Shown: positions 1 to 8,287 of the stretch, one piece after another | Position numbering within the stretch: position 1 is the stretch's first letter | Layout: the number at the start of each line of letters is the position of its first letter | Origin: JANPCX01 sp046049865 | GTDB lineage: Bacteria; Pseudomonadota; Gammaproteobacteria; Burkholderiales; Burkholderiaceae_C | NCBI GenBank assembly: GCA_046049865.1 | Contig: JBJOQO010000006.1 | Coordinates: 26,398-90,397 of the forward strand | Length of the DNA: 64,000 bases | Direction of reading: 5' to 3' | Notes under the pieces: model-generated | What the model saw: only the letters and a program-made list of their open reading frames with translations | Told to the model about the DNA's origin: nothing | Database searches by the model: none | Made by a program: the position numbers and the translations under genes

Positions 1-142
1 CGGTGGCAAAAAGATTGCTCAGGTCGGTGATGGCCAAGGCGACTTGGCCGTCGGCAGCGGCAAGGGCCACGGCGTCGTCCACACGCAAGGTGCCATCAAC
101 AACGGAAAACTCGGTATGGGTACGCAGGTGAACAAAGGCCAT
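1..142 (-). CDS. dnaE: DNA polymerase III alpha subunit, N-terminal fragment (partial)
   Basis: Only the first 47 or so codons lie in the window; the gene runs off the left edge. The translation begins MAFVHLRTHTEF and continues with VVDGTLRVDDAV and ALAITDLSNLF. This is the start of the PHP domain of bacterial replicative polymerase alpha subunits, where the H-L-R-x-H-T-E-F/Y-S motif holds the first metal-ligand histidines. The ATG is at 140-142. The product would be the catalytic subunit of the replisome. It is divergent from trhO with about 65 bases between the starts. The N-terminus is characteristic, but the catalytic polymerase domain cannot be seen here. Confidence 0.85.
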   Translation of the reverse strand, partial: MAFVHLRTHTEFSVVDGTLRVDDAVALAAADGQVALAITDLSNLFAT

Positions 143-206
143 AGCGGCGATTTTAGGAGCCCAAGCTCAGAGGCCCGCAACCGGCACGGCGAATAGAATC
201 CCCCGC

Positions 207-953
207 GTGAAAACCGTACTGAATATTTCTGCCTATCTGTTTGTTCAACTGGACGATACCGACGCCCTTTGTGAACGAATCAAATCCGAGGCATTGACGC
301 GGCAACTGCTGGGCACCGTGCTGTTGGCTTCTGAGGGCATCAACTTGTTTCTGGCTGGTGCGCCCGAGGCCATTCACAGCATGGTGGACTGGTTGCGAAT
401 GGACCCCCGACTGCAAGCGCTGGATCCGAAGGAAAGCTGGTCGGACAGCATCCCCTTCCGCAAGTTGCTCGTGAAGGTGAAAAACGAAATCATCCGCATG
501 AACCACCCGACCATCCGACCGCAAGCCGGGCGCGCGCCTGCGGTAGACCCCGCCACCCTCGCCCGCTGGTTGGATGCGGGCAGGGACGATGACGGCCGCC
601 CCGTGGTGATGCTGGACACACGCAATGCCTTTGAAGTCGACCATGGTCGCTTCGAGCGCACGCTGGACTGGCGAATTGAAAAGTTCAGCGACTTCCCTGC
701 CGCCATGTTGGCCCATCGCGAGGAGCTGCAAGGCAAAACCGTGGTGAGTTATTGCACCGGCGGCATCCGCTGCGAAAAAGCCGCCATCTACATGGCCGAG
801 GCCGGCGTGGAAAACGTACTGCAGTTGGACGGCGGCATCTTGAAATACTTTGAACTGCAGGGCAGCCGACACTTCAGCGGCAACTGTTTTGTGTTTGATG
901 AACGCCGCGAGGTGGATTCCATGCTGCGCCCGAATCAGGTGGGTTCAGGCTAA
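207..953 (+). CDS. trhO: TrhO-type rhodanese (tRNA U34 hydroxylation)
   Basis: This 248-residue protein has the TrhO/YceA layout: an N-terminal acylphosphatase-like domain (about 1-100, with the ASEGIN and IPFRKLLVKVKNEI segments) and a rhodanese domain (about 110-225). The active-site loop CTGGIRC starts at Cys183. TrhO proteins carry out oxygen-dependent 5-hydroxylation of uridine 34 in some tRNAs. The protein ends soon after the NCFVFDERREVD segment, so the Cys-containing C-terminal extension of the roughly 350-residue Escherichia coli protein is missing. Short forms like this are often annotated simply as sulfurtransferase. It is divergent from dnaE and converges on a DUF599 gene with a gap of 8 bases. 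The family is sure; that this short form has the same tRNA activity is inferred. Confidence 0.85.
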   Translation: MKTVLNISAYLFVQLDDTDALCERIKSEALTRQLLGTVLLASEGINLFLAGAPEAIHSMVDWLRMDPRLQALDPKESWSDSIPFRKLLVKVKNEIIRMNHPTIRPQAGRAPAVDPATLARWLDAGRDDDGRPVVMLDTRNAFEVDHGRFERTLDWRIEKFSDFPAAMLAHREELQGKTVVSYCTGGIRCEKAAIYMAEAGVENVLQLDGGILKYFELQGSRHFSGNCFVFDERREVDSMLRPNQVGSG

Positions 954-961
954 GGACGCCC

Positions 962-1696
962 TCAGGTAGGCGGTAGGGGCACGGCAGGCCCCTCATCCAT
1001 CACCGCCAACACATCGGAGTGGAACTCGCGCCGATACAGAATGCTCACCACCGTGAGCGTGCCCAGCATGAAGAGCCACGGTGAAATGAACCAGGCCATG
1101 GCAGCAAACGCAAAGTAGTACCCACGCAAGCCATCGTTGAAGGTCTCTGCGGCCAAACTCACGATGCGCCCCGCCTTGTCGGCAAACGCCTCGCGCGACA
1201 GGCCCAGCGCCTCGAATTGTTTGGCCTCTGGTGCCGACGCGACCATCAAAGCACCGAAAGTATATTGGCGCATGGACCAAGTGAATCGGAAGAAGGTGTA
1301 CACAAAGATCGCCAGCAGCACGATGATCTTCATGTCGAACACCAAATTCGACGTGCGCGCCGCAAAGGGAATTTCACGCACCAACTCGGTGGCTTTGTCT
1401 GTGATGCCGAGCACTGCCACCAAACCACCAATGATGAGGATGGTGGTGGATGCAAAAAATGACGGGCTGGTAGAGAGGTTTTGCACCACCACACCATCAA
1501 GCACCCGCACATCCCGGTAGGTGGTTTGCAGCATCCACTGGTGGCGGATGCGGTTGGTGCTGGCCAGAATTGACGGGCGGGTTTGCGCCCAGTGGCGGGC
1601 AAACCAGGCGTAACCGGCCCAGCCACCCACAAACACGGCCATTGCCAACCAGTCCCAAAAGGGCAATACGCTGAAGATCGCTGCGGAAGTGTTCAT
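962..1696 (-). CDS. DUF599 family membrane protein
   Basis: I start this protein of about 244 residues at the ATG at 1694-1696 (MNTSAAIF). The open frame extends 11 codons further upstream, but that part is not family-like. It has four or more hydrophobic segments: near the N-terminus (FWDWLAMAVFVGGWAG), in the middle (ILIIGGLVAVLGI and IIVLLAIFVYTFF) and near the C-terminus (FAFAAMAWFISPWLFMLGTL). The NRIRHQWM and LDGVVVQNLSTSPSFFAST segments are typical of DUF599 inner-membrane proteins, which have no known function. It stands alone, convergent with trhO and on the same strand as the flavodoxin gene upstream. Confidence 0.8.
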   Translation of the reverse strand: MNTSAAIFSVLPFWDWLAMAVFVGGWAGYAWFARHWAQTRPSILASTNRIRHQWMLQTTYRDVRVLDGVVVQNLSTSPSFFASTTILIIGGLVAVLGITDKATELVREIPFAARTSNLVFDMKIIVLLAIFVYTFFRFTWSMRQYTFGALMVASAPEAKQFEALGLSREAFADKAGRIVSLAAETFNDGLRGYYFAFAAMAWFISPWLFMLGTLTVVSILYRREFHSDVLAVMDEGPAVPLPPT

Positions 1697-1778
1697 GGCC
1701 ACAATGTAGCAAGGCGCGGGCCAGCACAAGGAGGTGCCGTACCGCGCCCGATTTCAATTCGTGGCGACAACGTCCGCT

Positions 1779-2333
1779 TTACTTGTTCCAACGAACGGCA
1801 GCCGCAGCCACACGTGCGCCGAATTGTTTTGCGGTTTCCAGGTCGCCGGGGAGCATTTCGTCAACACTGGCATCCGATGGCGTGCTGGCCATGGCGCCAG
1901 CGAAAGAAGCCACATAGTTCAAATCATTGCGTGTGGCGGCCTTGCTGTTGCTTGGCATCATGCCCGTGCCCACCCAAATCATGCTGTGCTGCTGGGACAA
2001 GGTGAAAAGGTAGTGCAAGGTCGACAGCTTGTCGCCGTTCATCGATGCCGAGTTGGTGAAACCTGCGGCGATCTTGTCTTTCCAGCCTTGCGTGAACCAG
2101 GCCTTGCTTGACGCATCAGCAAACTTTTTGAACTGCCAGGACACGCTGCCCATGTAGGTGGGCGAGCCCATGATGATGGCGTCAGCCGCATTCAAACTGG
2201 CCCATTGGGCATCGGTCAGGTTGCCTTCCTTGTCGATGGCAATCAACTCTCCCCCTGCCCCTTCGGCGACAGCCTGGGCCATGCGGGCGGTGTGGCCGTA
2301 ACCACTGTGAAAAACGATGGCGATCTTGCTCAT
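1779..2333 (-). CDS. Flavodoxin / NAD(P)H-dependent FMN oxidoreductase family protein
   Basis: The 184-residue protein has a flavodoxin fold. The N-terminal strand and phosphate loop MSKIAIVFHSGYGHTARMA binds the FMN phosphate, and the GSPTYMGSVSWQFK and GFTNSASMNGDK segments correspond to the loops around the isoalloxazine ring in WrbA/flavodoxin-like proteins. A strong ribosome-binding site (AGGAGT, four bases before the ATG) fixes the start. It is the last gene of a pirin-pirin-flavodoxin run that is divergent from a LysR regulator, so a role in quinone or oxidative-stress redox chemistry is plausible. The substrate cannot be told from the sequence. Confidence 0.8.
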   Translation of the reverse strand: MSKIAIVFHSGYGHTARMAQAVAEGAGGELIAIDKEGNLTDAQWASLNAADAIIMGSPTYMGSVSWQFKKFADASSKAWFTQGWKDKIAAGFTNSASMNGDKLSTLHYLFTLSQQHSMIWVGTGMMPSNSKAATRNDLNYVASFAGAMASTPSDASVDEMLPGDLETAKQFGARVAAAAVRWNK

Positions 2334-2401
2334 ATTGACTCCTGGGTTGGTCTATCAAAAGCACTAGAAAATGCACATGGGCTTTGATCAAACCCATGCG
2401 C

Positions 2402-3268
2402 TCAAAAAAAACCACTGGCTTCCAATGACCCCATTTCGCCGGTGCGGAAACGCTGGATCATGTCGGAGGCTTGCTCCGGCGTGTTGGCGATGAAGGGACC
2501 ACGCGGAACAATGGGCTCGCCAATCGGCACGCCGGCCAGAAGCACCACATGGGCGTTCGATGGGCCTGCCTGCAAGCGCACGATGGCACCGTCGTCCGAG
2601 AAACGCAGTGCATGGTGGGCGGCAACCTCGCCATCGGCCGTCACGAGTTCGCCTTGAACCACGATGGCGAAGGCGCGTTGCCCCCTCGACACGGGAATGT
2701 CTATGCTGCCGCTTGCCGGCAAGTGGGCATCCAGCAACGTAACGGGCGTGTGAGCAGCCAAACGACGATGTTGCCCGGAGAAGTCGCCCTGCACCACACG
2801 CACCCTGGCACCCGTTTCGGTGACGACGACCGGCACGTCGGCGGCACGCAATTGGAAAGCGACGGGTTCGGCGTCTTTGTCACTTGAACGTGAATTGATA
2901 AAGAGCTGCAAGCCATGGGCTGCTCGGCCTGTCTGGCTTGGCAACTCTTCGTGCAACATGCCGCGCCCGGCTTGCGTCCAGTGCAGGGCACCGGGTTCAA
3001 TGTGGCAGGTGGTGCCCAGGGAGTCGCGGTTGTGGACGCCTCCCTCGCTGCCCTCGAACAAATAGGTCACTGCTGAAAACCCGGCATGCGGATGGGGAGC
3101 GAAGGTGGGCGTGGGCATGGTGAAGTGGTCCACCAAAACAAATGGATCCAGTGCGTGCAAGTCTTGCGGGTGCAGCAACCATGCACCGGAGCCTTCGTTG
3201 AAGGCATGCCAAGGCATGGCAAAAACCTGCGCTACCTGACGAATGGAATGGAGTTCAGCGCCGCACAT
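2402..3268 (-). CDS. Pirin family protein (bicupin), first copy
   Basis: The 288-residue protein has the pirin layout of two cupin domains. The N-terminal cupin carries the metal-binding motifs FAPHPHAGFSAVTYLFEG and, further on, GALHWTQAGRGMLHEE, giving a His-x-His plus His/Glu set. The C-terminal cupin (about 190-285) is more degenerate. Several bacterial pirins are Fe-dependent quercetin dioxygenases, while others act as regulators. The ATG at 3266-3268 is preceded by AAGGACC at a good distance. The gene lies 28 bases downstream of a second pirin gene and 68 bases upstream of the flavodoxin gene, in one likely transcription unit. The family is sure; the substrate is unknown. Confidence 0.88.
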   Translation of the reverse strand: MCGAELHSIRQVAQVFAMPWHAFNEGSGAWLLHPQDLHALDPFVLVDHFTMPTPTFAPHPHAGFSAVTYLFEGSEGGVHNRDSLGTTCHIEPGALHWTQAGRGMLHEELPSQTGRAAHGLQLFINSRSSDKDAEPVAFQLRAADVPVVVTETGARVRVVQGDFSGQHRRLAAHTPVTLLDAHLPASGSIDIPVSRGQRAFAIVVQGELVTADGEVAAHHALRFSDDGAIVRLQAGPSNAHVVLLAGVPIGEPIVPRGPFIANTPEQASDMIQRFRTGEMGSLEASGFF

Positions 3269-3296
3269 CAGCAGGTCCTTTTTTTTGGGAGGTAGA

Positions 3297-3998
3297 TCAA
3301 GCTGTCAAATCGAACACCAGCACTTCGGCATCGACGCCTTGGCTCAAGGTCAAAATGGTCTCACCTTCCAGCTTGAGTGCATCGCCCCCTTCGAGTCTGT
3401 GCCCATTGACGCTAAGTTGACCGCGCACCACGTGGACATAGGCCTTACGCGCTGAGTTCAATTCCAACCGCGCGGACTCCGCCCCATCGAACAAACCCGC
3501 GTGGAGCGCTGCGTTGGCATGCAGGCGGACCGAACCTTCGCGCCCATCGTTGCTGGCGACCAAACGCAGACGGCCACGTTTCTCAGCAGCTTCAAAGTGT
3601 TTTTGCTCGTAGCCAGGCTCAATGCCGAAATCATTGGGTTGAATCCAGATTTGCAAGAAGTGCGTGGTTTGTTTCGGTGCATGGTTTTGTTCACTGTGGC
3701 GCACGCCGCTGCCCGCGCTCATACGCTGCACATCACCCGGCAAAATGCTGGTGCCATTGCCCAGGCTGTCTTTGTGGCCCAGCGCTCCGTCCAACACGTA
3801 GCTGATGATTTCCATATCGCGGTGGCCATGGGTGCCAAACCCGGTGCCCGCAGCAATGCGGTCTTCGTTGATGACACGCAAATTGCCAAAACCCATATGG
3901 GCTTCGTCCAGGTAGTCGGCAAAAGAAAAGCTGTGAAAACTTTTGAGCCAACCGTGGTCCGCGAAACCACGGTCGCTGGATTTGCGCAACGTCATCAT
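3297..3998 (-). CDS. Pirin family protein (YhhW-like), second copy
   Basis: The product has 233 residues from the ATG at 3996-3998, which is preceded by AAGGAGA; the next codon is also ATG. The open frame continues 30 codons upstream without family similarity. The N-terminal cupin has GTGFGTHGHRDMEIISYVLDG and VRHSEQNH, the usual YhhW-type metal-site segments. The MTLRKSSDRGFADHGWLKSFHSFSF start is also typical of the YhhW branch, which includes a quercetinase. This copy belongs to a different pirin branch from the neighbour at 2402-3268, so the two are not a recent duplication. It is the promoter-proximal gene, divergent from LysR. Confidence 0.88.
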   Translation of the reverse strand: MMTLRKSSDRGFADHGWLKSFHSFSFADYLDEAHMGFGNLRVINEDRIAAGTGFGTHGHRDMEIISYVLDGALGHKDSLGNGTSILPGDVQRMSAGSGVRHSEQNHAPKQTTHFLQIWIQPNDFGIEPGYEQKHFEAAEKRGRLRLVASNDGREGSVRLHANAALHAGLFDGAESARLELNSARKAYVHVVRGQLSVNGHRLEGGDALKLEGETILTLSQGVDAEVLVFDLTA

Positions 3999-4098
3999 GG
4001 TGAAAATCTCCTTCTGTGCAGGGCAGGCTTCGTTGCTCGCCGAGACGCAACTGTAGGCACTGCACCAAAATGCCGGGCTGCGCTGCATTGAAGACCTC

Positions 4099-4115
4099 GT
4101 TCAAATAAGATGAAC
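4099..4115. promoter_or_regulatory. Candidate LysR operator between pirin and lysR genes
   Basis: GTTCA-N7-TGAAC is a perfect inverted repeat and contains a T-N11-A core, the usual LysR-type binding pattern. It lies 22 bases before the chosen lysR ATG at 4137 and about 100 bases before the pirin start. This placement is what autoregulated divergent LysR systems show. It also argues against the alternative ATG at 4110, which would fall inside the site. Confidence 0.45.
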
Positions 4116-4136
4116 GGCCAACTGAATCCCCCCACC

Positions 4137-5126
4137 ATGACCCCACGCCACCTCGCACTGACTCCAGAAGCCCTGTCCATGGTGGACGCCATCGCACGCA
4201 CGGGCAGTTTTGCCGCCGCTGCACGCGAACTGGGCAAAGTGCCGTCGGCACTGACTTACAGCGTGCGCCAGTTGGAAGAAGCGCTGGATGTGCTGCTCTT
4301 TGACCGCTCCTCGCGCCAAGCCCAGTTCACTGCTGCAGGTCTTGAACTGTTGAACGAAGGTCGCCGTTTACTGGCCCAAATGGACACGATGGCCCACCGC
4401 GTGCGTCGGGTGGCCACCGGCTGGGAGACCGAACTCACCGTGGCAGTGGACGGCGTGATGTCGCAAGTGACCGTGTTTGAGTTGTGCGAAGCGTTTTTTG
4501 CGCTGTGCGACCAAACCCGTGCTGACAACATGGCGCCGGGCACGCGGCTGCGGCTGCGCACCGAGGTCTTGGCAGGCACATGGGAAGCTGTCTCTTCGGG
4601 GCAAGCCGACTTGGCCATAGGCGTGGCCACCAACACCCAAACCCTGCCCCCACCGGGTGTACAAGTGGCCTCCCTGGGCAGCATGGCTTTTGTATTTGCA
4701 GTCGCACCGCACCACCCCTTGGCCAGCATCACGGGTCCGCTGAGTGATGTCGACATCCTTCGCCACCGCGCGGTGGCCGTGGCTGACTCGGCCAAACAAC
4801 TCTCGCCCATCACCTTCAACCTGCTGCCGGGACAGGACGTGCTGACGGTCAGCAGCATGCCGGCCAAGTTAGAAGCCCAACTGCGCTGCATGGGCTGCGG
4901 TTTTTTGCCTGAAGCCCTGGCCCGGCCCCACATTGACGCAGGCCGTTTGATCGTCAAAGAAGTGCAACGCCCTCGGCACAGCGCAGAGTTTGGCTACGCT
5001 TGGCGGGCCACGTCCAATCAAGGCGCGTCCTTGGGACTGGGCTTGCAATGGTGGCTCCAACAGTTGCAAAGCCCGACAACACAAAAAGCGCTGCTGGAGC
5101 GGCACAGCAGCCAGTGGAGCTGCTGA
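4137..5126 (+). CDS. LysR family transcriptional regulator, divergent from pirin genes
   Basis: The product has about 329 residues. The N-terminal winged helix-turn-helix (about 1-65) reads ALSMVDAIARTGSFAAAARELG followed by VPSALTYSVRQLEEALDVLLFDR, the standard LysR HTH. The rest is a periplasmic-binding-protein-like effector domain with the DLAIGV segment near the middle. I chose the ATG at 4137 (MTPRHLAL) because an earlier in-frame ATG at 4110 overlaps a likely operator. Regulators of this kind sit beside pirin/flavodoxin genes in many proteobacteria, so control of the three leftward genes is the natural inference. The inducer is unknown. gluQ begins 5 bases downstream. Confidence 0.88.
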   Translation: MTPRHLALTPEALSMVDAIARTGSFAAAARELGKVPSALTYSVRQLEEALDVLLFDRSSRQAQFTAAGLELLNEGRRLLAQMDTMAHRVRRVATGWETELTVAVDGVMSQVTVFELCEAFFALCDQTRADNMAPGTRLRLRTEVLAGTWEAVSSGQADLAIGVATNTQTLPPPGVQVASLGSMAFVFAVAPHHPLASITGPLSDVDILRHRAVAVADSAKQLSPITFNLLPGQDVLTVSSMPAKLEAQLRCMGCGFLPEALARPHIDAGRLIVKEVQRPRHSAEFGYAWRATSNQGASLGLGLQWWLQQLQSPTTQKALLERHSSQWSC

Positions 5127-5131
5127 GCCAC

Positions 5132-6025
5132 ATGCCCTCCTCGGCGTCCTATGTGGGCCGTTTCGCGCCCTCACCCACCGGTCCTTTGCACGCGGGCTCC
5201 TTGGTCGCGGCCCTGGCCAGTTGGTTGGATGCCAAAGCCCATGGAGGTCGATGGTTGGTGCGCATCGAAGACGTGGACACACCGCGCTGCGTGGAAGGTG
5301 CTGCTGAACTCATCCTGTCGCAAGTCGCTGCCTGTGGTTTGTTGCCTGACGAGCAGCCATGGTTTCAGTCGCAACGCGGTGCGGCCTACCAGCGTGCGCT
5401 GGATCAACTCCACACCGCCGGCGCCACCTACCCCTGTGCCTGCAGCCGAAAAGACATCCAAACGTACTGGTTGTCGCGCGGCCAACAAGCACCTCGCCAT
5501 GCCGAGTGGGTGTACCCCGGCACCTGCCGTAGCGGCTTGCACGGCCGCACTGCACGTGCCGTGCGGCTGCGCTGCGGCACCCCGGAACACCCGTTGATCG
5601 TGCAATGGACAGACCGCCGCTTGGGCGAACAAGTGCAGAACATCAGCGCCGAAGTGGGTGACTTTGTTCTCAAACGCGCCGATGGCCTGTGGGCCTACCA
5701 ACTCGCCGTGGTGGTCGACGATGCCGCCCAAGGCATCACCCATGTCGTGCGCGGCGAAGACCTGGCCGACAACACGCCGCGCCAACTTCATTTGCAGCGA
5801 CAACTCGGGCTGCCCACACCGCTCTACTTGCACACGCCATTGGTGTTGGACGCGACGGGCGAAAAATTGTCCAAGAGCAGTGACGCCCCCTCGCTGAATC
5901 CTGGTGTGGAGGCGGTGCAACAGGCTTTGAAGGTATTGGGCCTCCCTGTAGAGCACCCGGTGTTGTCGGACTTGTTGGTCGCGGCCGTCCAGGCATGGAG
6001 CGTTGTATGTTGGAAAAACCCGTGA
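5132..6025 (+). CDS. gluQ: Glutamyl-Q tRNA(Asp) synthetase
   Basis: The 297-residue protein resembles the catalytic half of glutamyl-tRNA synthetase without an anticodon-binding domain. It has the HIGH-type signature PTGPLHAGSL (residues 15-24) and the KMSKS-type KLSKSS late in the chain. Cys102, Cys104, Tyr128 and Cys132 form the GluQ zinc site. The enzyme activates glutamate without tRNA and attaches it to queuosine at position 34 of tRNA(Asp). The start is the ATG at 5132 (MPSSASYVGRFAPS); upstream in-frame codons overlap lysR and are not family-like. The next gene begins inside its last codons. Confidence 0.92.
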   Translation: MPSSASYVGRFAPSPTGPLHAGSLVAALASWLDAKAHGGRWLVRIEDVDTPRCVEGAAELILSQVAACGLLPDEQPWFQSQRGAAYQRALDQLHTAGATYPCACSRKDIQTYWLSRGQQAPRHAEWVYPGTCRSGLHGRTARAVRLRCGTPEHPLIVQWTDRRLGEQVQNISAEVGDFVLKRADGLWAYQLAVVVDDAAQGITHVVRGEDLADNTPRQLHLQRQLGLPTPLYLHTPLVLDATGEKLSKSSDAPSLNPGVEAVQQALKVLGLPVEHPVLSDLLVAAVQAWSVVCWKNP

Positions 6026-7146
6026 ATAAAACCCTGCGCAGTCCACTGAACGTCGCATGGAAGGTGCAGAAGTTCCGCTGGCGCATGGCGTTCAGCGCGA
6101 GGGCTCCTGCACTACCCGGCCAAGCAAGCACGGACGAACTGCAGCAGCTGGTCAACCAACAAACCGCCGCGTGGAAAGCCCGACCGCTCTTGACGCCCGA
6201 AAAACTGACACAGGCTTTGCGTGAACTCAATGCGCAATCCACCAGCGTCTTTATTGTGTCGATTCGAGGCCAAAAAGTGCGCCTGTGGGAGAAACGTCAG
6301 TTCTCTTTCCCTGCCGACGAAGCCCAATTTCGAATGGCAGAGCAACAAAGTTTCTTGAAACGCGCCATGTTGTACCGCGCATTTTTTGAGGCTGTCCTAA
6401 GCCGAGCGCGAGCCCGCTTTTCTCTCGACTTTGCACTGGACGTGACTGACCTCCCCCAGGACTCCCCCAATCTGCCCATCTTCAGCTTTCAAAAGCGGCG
6501 CGGTGCACACAACCCGCTGCTGCCCGATGTCGATTTTTTTCACAGCAAGTGGTACCAGAAAGAACACGATGCCCTCGACTATCAAGCCAAGACGAACACC
6601 GCGTGTTTTGTGGGATCCTCCACTGGCGACTGGCACACGGTGGAGAGCATTCGCAAGTTAGAGTCAAGGCGCTTGCAGATGGCGAACCACTTTCACCAGC
6701 ATCCGAGCGTGACCTTTTTGATCGCCAATGCCACGCAGTGCCTGTCGGAAGAGGCCAAAACTTTGCTCATGGAGCAACCTTACTTTTCCAGCCACGTCAG
6801 TTGGGAAGAACAACTGCGCCATCGTTTTCTCATCGTGATGGACGGAAACGGGGCCACATGCTCACGTTTGGTCAAAGGCCTGATGAGTAACAGCGTGGTG
6901 GTCAAATTCGACTCACCCCACGAGCTGTACTATTTTTCCGCGCTTGAGCCAGGGCGCGACCACCTGCTGATTGAAAAAGAGGCAGATCTGGAACGCATTC
7001 TGGAGCGGGAGGCCACTCATCCTGGATCGTTCAATGAGACCGCACAACACGGCCAACAGTTCGCCAAAAAGTATCTAACGATGACGAGTGTGATGGACTA
7101 CACGGCCCTGCTGCTGAAATCCTTCGCGGCACTGAACCGTGTTTGA
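6007..7146 (+). CDS. Glycosyltransferase family 90 (CAP10 / LpsA-like) protein
   Basis: This product of about 379 residues matches the CAP10-type glycosyltransferase family GT90 by eye. There is a DVDFFHSKWYQ segment, then KTNTACFVGSSTGDW, and a C-terminal block in which EEQLRHRFLIVMDGNG is followed by CSRLVKGLMSNSVVVKFDS, HELYYFSALEPGRDHLLI and NETAQHGQQFAKKYL. These are the usual landmarks for sugar-nucleotide binding. Bacterial members are annotated as lipopolysaccharide-modifying sugar transferases (LpsA). The ATG at 6007 has GGAG six bases upstream; an ATG at 5995 and a GTG at 6022 are alternatives. The start overlaps the end of gluQ by 19 bases. No other polysaccharide gene is near. Acceptor and donor sugars are unknown. 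Confidence 0.75.
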   Translation: MLEKPVNKTLRSPLNVAWKVQKFRWRMAFSARAPALPGQASTDELQQLVNQQTAAWKARPLLTPEKLTQALRELNAQSTSVFIVSIRGQKVRLWEKRQFSFPADEAQFRMAEQQSFLKRAMLYRAFFEAVLSRARARFSLDFALDVTDLPQDSPNLPIFSFQKRRGAHNPLLPDVDFFHSKWYQKEHDALDYQAKTNTACFVGSSTGDWHTVESIRKLESRRLQMANHFHQHPSVTFLIANATQCLSEEAKTLLMEQPYFSSHVSWEEQLRHRFLIVMDGNGATCSRLVKGLMSNSVVVKFDSPHELYYFSALEPGRDHLLIEKEADLERILEREATHPGSFNETAQHGQQFAKKYLTMTSVMDYTALLLKSFAALNRV

Positions 7147-7222
7147 TCCGACCCTGTTTGAGGTAGTACGACGGTGGCAAATGTATTTGTAGAGGCGTCG
7201 TCTGTGGCCAACAAAGCGGCGT

Positions 7223-8062
7223 TTATTTCCCGATATTGATCAAAGGTGCCGTTTGCATATTGGCTGGGATAACGACCGTCGTGGTACCACCCTTTTCGGC
7301 GAATTTGTGTAGCGCCAAGTTGGACTCATGCTGAAGGTACTCGCGGGTCAAGCTTTGGTTGATGATTTGGTTGGATTTGGCAATACCCTCGGCCTTCTTC
7401 ACCTCAACCTGCGCTTCGGCTTCCGCAATGGCGATGCGTTGTTTGGTGGTCTCCAGTTGCTTCTGCGCGGCCACCGAGTCTTGAATGGCTTTTTCAATTG
7501 CTGGGTCGGTGGTCAAGGCCCGAATGACCACACGTGTGATCGTAAAGACGCCTTTGTCGTTCGCATCCAGCTCGACCTGGAGCGCCTTGCTCACGGCCGA
7601 AGCTAATTCATCACGGCGTGTATGCATGATCAGGCTGTCAATGCGTGAAGCTTCTTCATACACCGAATTGCGAGCCAAGCGCTGCAGCATGGCATAGGAA
7701 GGAAGGTTGACTCGGCTGCCTTCGTCACGTGTGTGCTGGCCAGCGTACTTCACGTACAAGTCTGCGACGGAACCCGCAGCAACACGGTAATACACAGTGA
7801 CATCCAGGTCACGCAGCGACAGGTTGTCGCGGGCTTTGGGGGTCAGGTCATTCAGATCCAAGCCAATCTCTTTTGCCGAGAACTTCTGAACACTGCTCAC
7901 GCCAGGAACCCCGAAATACAGTCCAGGCTCAACCTCGTCCAGATTAACTTTTCCAAGCGTCGTGCGAACTCCGACATTGCCAGACTCAACGGTGCCGCAA
8001 CTGGTCACCATCAGCACGACGCCAACAATCAGCACCAACCCCGTCAACACACGAAGAAGCAT
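7223..8062 (-). CDS. SPFH/prohibitin-family membrane-anchored protein
   Basis: The product has 279 residues from the ATG at 8060-8062. An upstream ATG at 8066-8068 directly abuts GAAGGG, which is correctly spaced only for the later one. A hydrophobic N-terminal segment (LLRVLTGLVLIVGVVLMV) is followed by TSCG, a poor lipobox, so it is either a membrane anchor or a lipoprotein signal. Residues of about 25-200 form the SPFH domain (VGVRTTLGK, EPGLYFGVPG, LDVTVYYRV). An Ala/Glu-rich coiled coil (QKQLETTKQRIAIAEAEAQV) follows, as in prohibitins and HflC. Such proteins form membrane rings or microdomain scaffolds. It is a single gene, convergent with the glycosyltransferase and divergent from DUF2339. 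Confidence 0.82.
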   Translation of the reverse strand: MLLRVLTGLVLIVGVVLMVTSCGTVESGNVGVRTTLGKVNLDEVEPGLYFGVPGVSSVQKFSAKEIGLDLNDLTPKARDNLSLRDLDVTVYYRVAAGSVADLYVKYAGQHTRDEGSRVNLPSYAMLQRLARNSVYEEASRIDSLIMHTRRDELASAVSKALQVELDANDKGVFTITRVVIRALTTDPAIEKAIQDSVAAQKQLETTKQRIAIAEAEAQVEVKKAEGIAKSNQIINQSLTREYLQHESNLALHKFAEKGGTTTVVIPANMQTAPLINIGK

Positions 8063-8287
8063 AAACATCCCTTCAAAAACAGCAGCGAACGCCACGCAAG
8101 AATTATGTCTGCGATTCGTCGTGAAGCCTTTTTGGTCTCGGACCGCTCAAACTCACCCAGAAGGTTGACTCCAGTCGCACCACACGCCACCACCGGATGC
8201 TGATCAAGCCACCTCGCGAAGACCCACCAAACACATGCATCACCACCCCTAGAATCCCCGCAAGACAAGAATCAACCGAGGAGCACT

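Noticed and set aside
7147..7222. ACGACG/CGTCGT inverted repeat between the glycosyltransferase and SPFH genes as a terminator.
   Set aside because: The loop is about 22 bases and there is no T-run, so it is too weak to call.
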